From positions 8,184,001 to 8,248,000 of the forward strand of contig NC_061459.1 of NCBI RefSeq assembly GCF_022581195.2: a DNA stretch of 64,000 nucleotides, written 5' to 3'. Source of the stretch: Helicoverpa zea. Lineage: Eukaryota > Arthropoda > Insecta > Lepidoptera > Noctuidae. Positions 11,317 through 22,100 of the stretch are shown here, piece by piece. Within the stretch, counting starts at the first letter, position 1, and each line of letters begins with the position of its first letter. The notes below the pieces were generated by a model. That model saw only the letters and a program-made list of their open reading frames with translations, was not told the origin of the DNA and searched no databases. The position numbers and the translations under genes are program-made.

Positions 11317-11778
11317 GTTACATACATTATTTATGATAGTATTCTTAAAATTTTAACCCTTTTAGTTCTTTCGGATTATATCTTCTCTTTTCAGCAAATC
11401 TAAACAAAAAATATAAAACACGCATAAAACTAATTAAATTACGCAAATGCATTAATCGAGTGCGAACTACGCACATAACATATTATGGATAGATACAGAG
11501 TTTTGGCAACAATCTTCTGTAACTGGTAGATCTCAGTCAACAGTTACGTAAGTGATAGTCCATTGCACAAATCTATAATAATTTCTATGACTTTAACACG
11601 AATAAACTCTTGTCCCTTTTTGCTAACTATTTAGATAGATAATTGACACTATTAGGTATAAAAATCACTTGGCACAAAGGCATAATTAAGGTCCATACCC
11701 TGTTAAACTCCAATGACCATCCTAAATCTGTCAAAGTACTCTCAGTGCTTGTTCATCAAGTACGATTATATTTTTAGA

Positions 11779-11785
11779 GGAAGAC
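11779..11785 (-). promoter_or_regulatory. miR-7 7mer-m8 seed match in aop 3' UTR
   Basis: The plus strand reads GGAAGAC followed by T, matching miR-7 positions 2-9. The aop transcript would carry GTCTTCC about 120 nt past its stop codon. Together with the 8mer at 11309 this makes two sites in one UTR. Confidence 0.6.
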
Positions 11786-11906
11786 TTAAATATCCTTTCT
11801 GAGAGGAGTTTGACTAGAATTTTAGTGGGTGGAGCTGATTGCATAATGGATATGCAGAAAATGCGTTTTGCACTAACGAGTGTCCCACATTAATAGTCTT
11901 TTGTAA

Positions 11907-13595
11907 TCATTGTTCACATTTTTCACTTTTGAGGTTGAGTGCATAATGTTCAGTGGTGTATTCTTGTTTCATCATCATGTTGTCGCCGATGAGAGCACTT
12001 ATGTGATGTTTGTCATGCGGCGGCGGCACTGGGTTAGGGTCTGGCCGCGCACGTTTCCGCCACGGCTCAGACGCTGCCATACTCAAGTCAGTAGGCATAT
12101 CTTCGTCAACAGGTTCTTCTTCACAACGTTCTTCTTTCATTTCTGTTTTTACAACCGCTTGAGCCACAACTCTCGTTGGACTCATTTGCTGTCGTAGCAG
12201 CGAAATGTTTTTGATGTTCTTCAGTTCAGTTGGATTCCTTAAAAACCTGCAATGATAAATAACAATAAGTGTCAAGGTATATTAAAAAATGTGTCTAATT
12301 TGATCAATTTTTATTTTTAGCTCTACTTACTGGTAGCAATGTCTTTCTCCTTGCACTTTTCGCAGAATATTGACACGGTAGTAGTATCTTAATGCACGTG
12401 ACATCTTGTCGTAATTCATGGACAAATGATTTTTTTGAATTCCCCACAGTTTGGCCAGACCAGCTGGATCAACAATTTTAAACACCCCCGTTTCTCTATT
12501 TTTCCAAGCAATGTAGTTTGTGTACCGCTGTGAAGGATCATTTAACAGCTGTTGCAGGAAGTCCCAAAGCAATCTTCCATCTGGAAACAATACAATAATT
12601 AGTATTACAATTTGTTCATTGTTCCTTATTATTAATGTATTTTCTGACATTAATGTCGCTATATATAAAAAATATGATAGACTCACTTGTATTTGACTCT
12701 GGCATATCGTTCGGGAAGAATTCTCTGTGTTGAGCACGATAATGTGAGTGTTGTGGCGCTGGGTGAGGCTGTGGCGCAGGGCTTGCCAATGGCGCTTCTT
12801 TAGGAGATCGTGGAGGTGGTGCGAATTGAGCTTCTTCATCGGAATCAGAGTGATTGCTTCCTGAACTTGCAGCCTGTGTATTGGCTGGCATAGATGGTGC
12901 ATAATTTGGTGCATAGTTAACTGCTTCTCCTCTTTGAGGGCTTCCCGAACTATCTACTGATGGAGCTGGACTTAAAGTTACGGAGTTGGGTTGGGCAGCC
13001 GCTGCAGCAGCGCTATGGAAATGATGAAAGCCGTCGACGGCCCATGTTGGAGTAGGCGGGTGTGAATGTGGGGAAGGTGGGTACGGTGCGGCACGCGCTG
13101 TGGGTGTCACTGGAGACGAGGGAACTCTTCCCAGCAATGCAGCATCACGTACTAACATTTGCAGCACATTATGTAATACGTCACCAGCGCCAGGACAGCG
13201 CTCGCCCAAATCGGTTTTTGTCAGAAGGCATAATGCTTTACCTGAAAGACAAATACATTTCTTTTTACAAATCGTTCTTATCTCGTTAAATATCCATACA
13301 AATATAGTGAGTATTGTTGTTATTTACCGTTCATTTGGAAGAGATCCATATCAAAATTCGGCAAATCGAATTCTCGTTCGCACCATTTTAAGAAAACTGC
13401 GACATCTTCTCTTGTCCATAATCTCGGTTCTGGGGGAAGACCCGCCGGTAGCTGAGCCTTGGCATCACCGAGCGGTGAGGGTGGCGGAGGGGCCCACGGT
13501 AAAGGGTACCGCCAAAGTAACTCGGTAGGGCTAAATGGTAGCGGTAACCGCTCCATACTAGGCCCTGAAGGCAGTTGAAGACTGACAACTTTCAT
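11907..13595 (-). CDS. aop: ETS-domain repressor Yan / Anterior open
   Basis: Four coding exons give 470 aa: 13595-13328, 13241-12687, 12580-12331 and 12246-11907. The introns are 84-106 nt with GT-AG ends. The start is the ATG opening MKVVSLQLPSG, 9 nt inside an exon whose acceptor is at 13604. The SAM/Pointed domain is residues ~53-119 (RLWTREDVAVFL, EFDLP, DLFQMNGKALCLL, CPGAGDVLHNVLQML). An S/T-P cluster (SSPVTP, PPSPHSHPPTPTW) matches the MAPK-site region of fly Yan. The ETS domain, ~276-358, has LLWDFLQQLLND, WGIQKNHLSMNYDKMSRALR and YYYRVNILRKVQGERHCYQ, followed by Yan-type FLRNPTELKNIKNISLL. PTDLS (409-413) fits the CtBP-binding PxDLS motif. VKTE, MKEE and MKQE fit SUMO consensus. By homology it is a nuclear, SAM-polymerising repressor of RTK/Ras targets, opposed by Pointed. 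It is shorter than fly Yan (over 700 aa). Confidence 0.96.
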
Positions 13596-13604
13596 CACGA
13601 CTGT

Positions 13605-15031
13605 CTGAAACAACATAAAATTTCCTTTTAAATAAATCTTATACGATGATAGATCTTCTTACATCATGCTTTCACAGTGCAACAGGTTCGGCTTAGATCA
13701 TCAAAATAACATCACGTATCTATTACCGTTAACAAAGAATGTTGCTACTTGATAATAGGTGGCGCTACGGTGTTGTCATTTCGAACTCATTTGTAGTTTC
13801 AGTTTCTTATCTTACTGAAGGCATCTTCTTATCTGCCATTATTATCTTGTAAACTGATACTACTTGTCTTTCTTGTTTTTGAAGCTAAAGTGGATTTCCC
13901 GAATTTTATTTCGCCAGCAACGGTGCAGAATTATCAAAGTTAACAGTATAGTACGGAGTCGCGAAAGGATTGAACTATATAGTCGTTACATAAGCAAGTT
14001 ATTCAAATCGATATTTGTTTCGTGTTATTTTATTTGTTTTATTAACAACCTTCTTCGTAAAATATCGATAAGTCGTATTACATAATTTACTGTGGTAAAT
14101 GTGTCGATGGATCCGATATTTTACCATTTCAACTTGCGCTTGCTTATTCCGGTATTTTTTAAACCCTCTCCTTGGATTGTAGAGTTAGAAAGGTTTATTC
14201 CCTAAACTGCGTTGATAAAAGTGGTTTAAAAGGATTTAGAGCGGTAGATCCTAAATTTTAGTTAATATCTACACATATGGCAAGTCTGACAGGTTATCAA
14301 AATTCGATAACCCAGACTTTTGTAAGTCGGTTTGAAGAAATCAGCGACGGTGACGGATGTAGCGATCTTGTTCCATATTGAGCGTTTTATTTGGAAGGCA
14401 AAGTTAATATAACAATATTTTGTTTCCGTGTGGAAGACATTCTAAGACCGTTCGCAGAAGGTATAGAAATTGAAATGAATTTTTCGGGGCCCAGGTAAAC
14501 TATATCTGTAGCGCCCTCAGACAGTGGCGTAGTAAATTATTAGTGTTTTGTTTATTAAATTCTGTTATTCTGATGAACAAAATCTTTAACAAATAATAGG
14601 TATATACCTTATAACTATTATCATTTGTTGCGTAGGTCCTAGTGACCCGATAGACAGTTGTTTTTAATTAGATAATTAGCACCGTGTGGGGTTATGTTAA
14701 ACCTATTTGTTGATCCAGGTTGCCAGGTTTTGTTTACATCGATTGCCAGTAGCTCATTTTTTATAACTTCGTTTTCGTTTTATCAGGCACCTAAAGAATG
14801 ATATAAGTATGTAGGTGGGTATGCATAATGATAATGTTTCAATTTATGCGTGATGCACGTGCAAAGTGAGTTTCTTCATTAACAATATAATATTTTGAAG
14901 ATTAATTTGCTAACAGTTTTGGAGTTCGTATCTCTAGGTACTGTAGACTGTACATTCAGTTGCCTTATCGGGCGCGGTCGGAAATGCGTGAGTCCGCGAT
15001 AGCGTGGTCTGCGATAAGCACCGCTACTTAC
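13605..15031 (-). other. Probable first intron of aop
   Basis: The aop coding exon starts with a good acceptor (TTGTTTCAG at 13605-13613, minus strand) only 9 nt before its ATG, so an upstream non-coding exon must exist. The nearest strong donor on this strand is CAGCCG|GTAAGT at 15032/15031, next to a CpG-rich block. Nothing coding is seen in between. Confidence 0.45.
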
Positions 15032-15450
15032 CGGCTGAGCTGATCCGGAACTGGTTGCGTCGTCAAAATCCTATAGGTAGATCGAAACTTGACAAAATCA
15101 GCACATGTACATCGTCACAACACTAGTAGCACAGAATCCAGTGTTCACAGAGCACCAGGCACACGCGAAGCAGCGGCAGTCCCTCCAAACGTGTCGTGTT
15201 ACGGCACGCCGTAAACCAGCAGCGTATCTGAGGGATCGGGCTCGCAGACAAGCGTCGCGGGCAACTCTCCGACGCGGACTGATGATGCGGTGGAGGCGCG
15301 GGCGGACGGACGCGCGCCATCCACTCCCCTCCCGCCTCCCGCTCGCCCCTCGCCACCTCACACATTGAGATAAAACTTCGGGAGCCAGACCAAGTCCCAT
15401 TTTTAACTAAACGTACGAGCACTGTTTCCGCAAACCGTTATCGGGGTAGA
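15032..15450 (-). promoter_or_regulatory. Candidate aop 5' non-coding exon and CpG-rich promoter
   Basis: On the minus strand a strong donor (GTAAGT, 15031-15026) closes a GC-rich block that is unusual against the AT-rich background, especially 15200-15360. Minus- and plus-strand open frames of about 87-100 codons cross it but have low-complexity Arg/Pro content from the base composition and no known domain. I read it as a 5' UTR exon plus promoter. RNA data are needed, since other donors farther upstream (for example GTAAGT near 18417) are also possible. Confidence 0.4.
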
Positions 15451-17427
15451 TTGGCGTTGACGGACGACGCCCCACGACTGGAGCACTTGTCGTAGAAAAA
15501 TATTTTGTAATATGAAGGAACATTGGAATGGGATTATTATACGAGTGAGCCTGCTTAGGGCACGCGGAAGTGCTAGTTAGTGTGGTAGAATTACGTCAGC
15601 GCGCCAGTTTTTAATAACTCACAATATTTCCTTGTTTGTACAGTAATCGCAGAGCCACGAGTCTCGTTTTTTATACATGTATTAAATGCGTTTAATTTCC
15701 GGACAAACGTAGATATTTTTAATTAAGTAGGTACCTAACTTCTTACTTATATTGTTCCTATTCAGTTTCTTCTTTTTCTATTAACATTGGGTGACCTACT
15801 TTATATGTGAAGAGAACCTATGTTAAGATCATAAATTAAACGAAGGTACTTATCTATACAAATAGGTATTTACTTGTATCATTGTTAGAATGTTGTTATT
15901 CCACAAAATGCAGGTAAACGTAGTGTAATCAATTCATCCCTACGTTTGTTTGGTATACATAACACTAGGAACTCACGAATGTGATCTATCAACGTGCAGT
16001 TCAAGATATCGTGACATTACTGAGACAAAGCACAGGAAACGTCTCAGCAACCGGCCGGCAGTTTCCTGGTGCAGAGTGAGACAATATGAGCGCCAACCGG
16101 TTTGAGCTGAGCTCATTCGACTCTGCTACGTGTTGTGTTTGTAAGCTCTGTGACACGCATAAATGTTTTTACCATATCTAACTACCTACTTGTGTGTTGT
16201 CTTTGAGATTATTTTATCTCTGTAGACAAGTAAGGCTCAAACTTACATCCATAGGTCTTAGGTAGAGTTTTAAATTCAAAAAATTGTCACAGCATTGCAT
16301 TACAGACCTACAATAATTTTACTGTAATGTCTTTTAGGTCGTTTCATTAATTATGGAGCATCAGGCAATGCAACAGCCAAAGTTGTGTCACTGGATATGT
16401 TCTGATCTACATGTTCGTGTATGCGTGTAGGTTGAGATTATCTTGTGTGTGCCCTGGCCGCCGTCCCACTACCGGTTCGAGACAGAAATATTCGGCAGCC
16501 AAGACGGAAGTGGCCTCGGAATCTTTACCTGTTGCTCCCTTCGCCCGCCCCGCGCTCCCTGATGGTGTCATCTCGCTCGCGCTCACGGGCCGGTATACGC
16601 AGTGTTCTGGCGGCATGCAGACGTTCGTCGTGGAGTTATGTGCAGTAATTTAGAGAATAAAAGACCATGATGTTCGGTCATACGTGACCGTGACCGCAGA
16701 ACTTGCTGCTACTTTCTTTGTTAACAGTCTAATGTTACAACTTTGGTATTACGTGATTACGTATTACCGTCTACTTTGTTGACAACTTTTAAAGTTTATG
16801 AGATTCTATTTTTAAGATAGTGACACGAATTATTAACCACTGTTAAGAGTAGATATTTTAGAGATAAAGGTACCTTATGTAAAAGTACTTGTTTTTGTAC
16901 CTATTTACAAAGATAAATTACTTAGTACCTACCAACATATTAAGAGATAAGGAATTAAATATCTTGAAGATAATAATTCCAGGCCAGTTCCAGTCGGAAT
17001 GCGATTGCGAAGAACGTCTGGGCTCAAATCCGAACACATGCGGAAGGACCTACCCGAAATAAGTTCATTGCGTGAGCGCATTACTTCAGAGCGTTCGTCA
17101 GGGCGATCAAGCTTTAAATCAGTCCGGACAATTATTCAACGTACTGCATTTTAAAAGTCAGGTGAAATAAGTTGAAGAAACTGTTTAAATGTTGTATAAC
17201 TAAGTACTTGAGTACTTACGATTTACGGTTACTTCATCTTTTCCAGTCTATGTTGGGCTTAGTTCCCGGACTGACCGGAAAAACTGTGTATTAGATAGTA
17301 CTTCAGTGAATTAATAGCTATTAGAGCTGTTGTTCATCCGTCAGTTCTATTATTACTATTAGTACCAGCCATATTGGCTGTCAGACAATAAGGTCTGATC
17401 TGTCTGATTACTGTACTGAGACTACTG
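15451..17427. other. aop upstream region with CpG islands
   Basis: There is no supported gene. CpG-richer patches occur at about 16040-16100 and 16460-16620. The second contains an ETS core, ACGGAAGTG, at 16504-16512. A doubled TGACCG occurs near 16685-16697. These are candidate regulatory sequences only. Confidence 0.35.
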
Positions 17428-17580
17428 TTACAGCCTTTTTATCGTCCCACTGCTGGGCACAGGCCTCCTCTCACACGGAGAAGGATTGAGCGTTAATCAC
17501 CACGCTTGCTCAATGCGGGTTGGTGATTTCAGACTTTATAGTCCAGGTTTCCCTTTATAGTCCAGGTTCTTTATAGGTTC
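17428..17580 (-). mobile_element. 5'-truncated SINE, copy A
   Basis: This copy is nearly identical to 58771-58893 (TTTTTATCGTCCCACTGCTG, GGGCACAGGCCTCCTCTCAC, CGCTTGCTCAATGCGGGTTG). Against that copy it lacks the tRNA-like head, so it is 5'-truncated on the minus strand. Where the homology ends, TTTATAGTCCAGGTT is tandemly duplicated, probably a small rearrangement at the break. Confidence 0.8.
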
Positions 17581-18897
17581 AAGTATTTAATCCACACGGG
17601 ACGTTGCTCTTACTGTTTGCCCTACACAGTGATATGGTCTTTCGCTAACCCAAAGATTGATGCGACAAGATCCTAAACCAGTCAATTCGTACGATTTTGA
17701 TGAGATCACGAGCATCAGCACAGTAAGACATCCCGACCTACGTGAACTTGGGTTAAACACAAATGTACCTAAGAATATACTTAAGAAGCCAATAACGATA
17801 ATGGTAAATCGTGGGCGGAAGTTAATAATCCAATAAACTCTAGCTTTACACTTGCCAATCTCTGTTTTGTTTGAGATGCGTATCGTTTTAAGCCAGTTCA
17901 GCTTTTGCAGAATGGTGTTATCCTGCACAATATCGACCCATCTCAATATTGTGCAGGTTAACAACATTATTGCTATCCAAAGTTACTTGATTAACACAAG
18001 TTCTTAAAGCAAAAGGATGTAGTAACACGTTTAAAAGCTATCTCTATAATTAGAGCAATCTTGAAAAAATGACAAACTGCTGTACTTCAATCAATTTGAA
18101 GTTCAGTAGAAACGCTCCAAACGTTTTGTTGCAACAAAATCTTAAAGATAGAATTACAAAAATCATTACGAATATTAATAGGAAATGAACGACATGAAAT
18201 AGTTTAAGCCGGAAATTAATACACGCGGGAAGAGGAAATTGGACAGCGGCGGCCTACGGGCACCGGACGTGCAGGGGCGTAGGAAGGTGGATGGGGAGGG
18301 GAGACGCGCGAATCTCTGTCCCAACTTCCGATGATGGTCGCACCACGGAAAAGCAACGGCTGTGCGGAAACGTTGCCGTATAACTAAGTACTGTACAGTT
18401 ACACGATGTAGCAACAAACTTACCCGCACTGTCTGCCGGTATTTGTAAAATGTCTCTGTGGTATGGAGTGCTTACGTGTCGATATGGGCTATTATCTCTG
18501 TGTTTTATCCGATTTAGTTGATTATTTGATCATCACAAGCACATTACTTACGCGAAAATCAGCTTATTAGATAAAGTGCCTAGTAGGTAACTGATATCGC
18601 AATTTATTGTTGTTTTGCGTGTGTGCATTGTACAAATAAAACTAGGCTTTATCAAGGAAGAACAAAATCGTAGTACCTATAGCTTGCATGGCAGGCTAAA
18701 TGGATTGTGGGAAGTTTAAAAATGCTTGACCTTCAATTGTAACTACTCATTTGTAATTGCTTTGTGTTGCTATAGTTCGGAATCGGAACAGAATATTCAA
18801 TTAGTTTCCGTTTATTATCGGCGTATAAAGTATAAATTATATACAGGTACCTACCTACAATAGAATTATTGCAGTATAACTATGTTTTTATTGAAAA
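17581..18897. other. Upstream region, no gene
   Basis: This is AT-rich DNA with a GC-rich island at about 18215-18375. The open frames at 17587-17967 and 18175-18429 (minus strand) have no recognisable domain. A good minus-strand donor (GCGG|GTAAGT) lies near 18417-18422, so an alternative aop 5' exon cannot be excluded. Confidence 0.35.
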
Positions 18898-19155
18898 CTA
18901 GCTGACCCGGCGAACTTCGTACCGCCTAATTATTGGAGGCATATTTAGTAAGTCACAAACACACGACACAATACTGTGACAATACTTTTTTTAATTTTCG
19001 CAATTTTTCCTTAATTGCTCACCTTTTAGACCTACCCTGGACTACGATACGACAAACACTTTAAAACCGAAATCAGCTCAATCGGCCTAGCCGTTCTCGA
19101 GTTTTAATCAGACTAACGAACAACAATTCATTTTTATTTACATATATAGATAATC
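18898..19155 (-). mobile_element. Lepidopteran CTAGCTGACCCGG-type repeat
   Basis: It begins CTAGCTGACCCGGCGAACTT and ends near a block reading CGGCCTAGCCGTTCTCGAGT followed by ATTCATTTTTAT and a TATATA tract. I recall this family as very common in moths and butterflies (the Lep1-type, proposed non-autonomous Helitron group). On the minus strand the element would end in CTAG, as a Helitron would. The class is from memory. Confidence 0.6.
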
Positions 19156-22100
19156 TGTTAGTGAAATACTTGAAACATAAGTAAGAAGTAAGTTTTCTGC
19201 GCACATTGATAATTGCAAAAGAAAATCGATAAGGGGGAAAAGTGTTGCAAACAAGCCGGAAGTGTGTGCCGGATACCACCACATTTAAATTGCAGTCGTA
19301 TGGAAATAGCGGCACTTCCTGCGAACTGACCCGGTTCAGATGTATTGCTTCCATTCGATAATATTGCTCAAGAATGTCTCAATAACACTCATATTTCTTG
19401 ATTTGAAATTGGATACATTTCTTATACCTATTGTTTAGAAGTGCACAGCTGTGTGTTCTTTCTTACTTGACGGACCATGAAACAGAATGAGTTTTCCATG
19501 TATCCGCTTATATGTTTCGTAAAAATCTCTTTTCAATTAACAGAATATTTTGGAATGGCTCAACGAGCTGAATATTGAACACCTTCATAATTTCATAACT
19601 TTGGAAGTTGTGGTTTGATATTTCAAAAATCAAGTGGATACATCTAAATTGACGCAGATTTACATTCATTTTGGTGAGAACATAAAGTGATGTAATTTGC
19701 ATTTGAGTATCAAACTGGTTGTTTGGCATCTGGAGCTTGTAATCACGATAAATAATCGAGTGTTGCACCATCTGAAGCATTCATTGAGTCTCAACGCACT
19801 TCCGAGCGCTCGCTAGCAGACCGCGACCCCGATTCAACCGTCGTTGTTCTCGCGTTACATAATCAGGTGCCAGACAGAACTAGGCAACGATGTCACACCG
19901 AAAAATTGCGCCACTTACTTGCCTTTACAGTAGACCAGAACTTAACTCTGTAACGTCTCGTTCTGGTTGGGTAATACATACAAAATTATATATTAATATG
20001 TAAGTATGACTTACTTTCTTTAACGCTTATCTAAATTGCTCAGACAGATACGATGATTAGAAGACTTATTTTTATATTTCCCAGAATTAAGATTCAAATT
20101 AAGACAGACTAAAAATCAGGATCATATGAAACTGTAATATTTAAAAGATATTACAGGTACAGCTGTTTGCAATTAATGCTGGGTAAAACTGATATCTTTA
20201 TCTTGATAGTAGTAAATGCTTAAGATGTAGAATTGTAAATATTTTCTCTTGTCTTTGATCTATAATTTTTTATCGATTACGTACTCTGTTAAGTAGTGAT
20301 AGGTAGTTCACTAAGTGATAAGATATATCTATTAACGTCACTCTGTGGTGATGTAGTCTTAATAGTATTAATTAGGAAGGCAATTTAAATTAAAAACACT
20401 AGGGCTATAATCTCGGAAGCAGATTAATTTATAAGTATTTCTTGAAACTGTTATTTCAGTAGCAAGTGGGGTTAAAGTTGATATAAATAATTATGTTGTC
20501 GCAGATAAAGTTAGAAGTGAATGTTTGTTCTCTGATGATCCTCTATCTCCATAATAACTCAAGAATATTAATTAGGTCATCGGGAACACCGGTAAATATC
20601 CTTTCACACCATAGGAAACCATTTTGCATATGGTGATAAGTAATATTATTGTGGACGGTCGTCTAATTAACATAATGATAGACCCTATTGGATGTGAAAT
20701 CAACTTCCCTACAGTCATGAGCCAGCCCTGTCATTCTGATAAATGTTTCCAATTCCAATATCGTTTATATAAATTCAAAGCATCCGTAATCTCGATACTA
20801 CAGTGCCGTGTAGCTGTGTACACGCAGTCCTTTTTCTTGTTTCAAACCTATAAAGATAATTACAGCCGTTAAGAAATCGTCAACTTCCGTCGACCTCAGC
20901 CGATGGCAACGCACAACAGTTTATGGTCACGCAACGAATACTTACTAAAGATTTAAAGCATCGTCGTTAACGTAATTATGCAAATATGTGGGTATTTTTT
21001 GTTTTTATTTAGTAACAATGCTACTATTTAGATACACAGTATCTCTCATACCTGTGGTTAAAATTTTCGATTTTTTAGCCCTCTCTCCGTCATTTATTGT
21101 AATGGTGCGTGGAATAAAAATAAAATAGGTGTAGTCCGTACAGATGGCGTTATTGATCTTGTCGATGCAACAACGCGAACTTGCCCTGAATGGACAATTA
21201 TATAATCCCTGATTTTAACGAGTAACCCCCTGGGTGAGTCTCTGTGCGCACAAGTGTCACATGACAAAGCGACCCCTCAGTTCGTTTCGGATCGACGTGA
21301 TCAAAAAACCGGGTTGGGAATGCATCCGTATGGATGAGGGCACATGACGCGCCCGGTATTTTGTACGTAACGTACGTTAGAACGCATCAATGTTTTCTTG
21401 TTTGACCAACATCAACACAGATGTACTGTTTTCTTTCGTTTGCATATGTGTTGGCCATATTTGAATCAATGTTATAAATATGTAATTATTAATACCTTAT
21501 CATGTTTTAATACCCAGTAAGTAAAACATATTTTTGTCTTTGAACAGTTGAAACAAGCGAAGTCCACAACTTGTAATAACGTGCAATATTTTGTAAACTT
21601 CGATAAGTGACGAGCAAAAGCAGGAAGTAAAAATACCGTATTCTGGAAAATATTCGCCTTGTTTATGCTATGGTATTAAAACATGCGATGGCCGCCAGAC
21701 AGAATCTAATCGTGTGGAATAATAATATCTTAATAACTACGTGTCGTAAAAAGTGTATCGTCTGGGGGCTCACTTGGTATGTCCCAATCAGGCCATGTGC
21801 GCGCGGTCCCACGCATAGTTGACGCACAAGTGTGCTCCAGCGCCACATAGCGTTCCTACCTATAGCTGATATAGTCGCTTCCTATGTGTGAGTAAGTGAG
21901 CTGCTACTTCCTGGTACAGCCGCGAGACTCTTTATTTAAATTCTTCCTTTGTGTGCGTACGCAATATTATTTATATTCAGCTACTTCTACTCGCGGGATG
22001 GTAGTACCTACACGAATATTATTACATTAACGATGCGTGTGTGTAACGAGTCTCTTTAATCTTCTTTGTACTTCCTGATTATATACCAGTGTGTGTGAGC

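Noticed and set aside
15098..15422. Open frames of ~100 codons on both strands
   Set aside because: They overlap in several phases in a CpG-rich block and lack any domain; more likely 5' UTR/promoter of aop.
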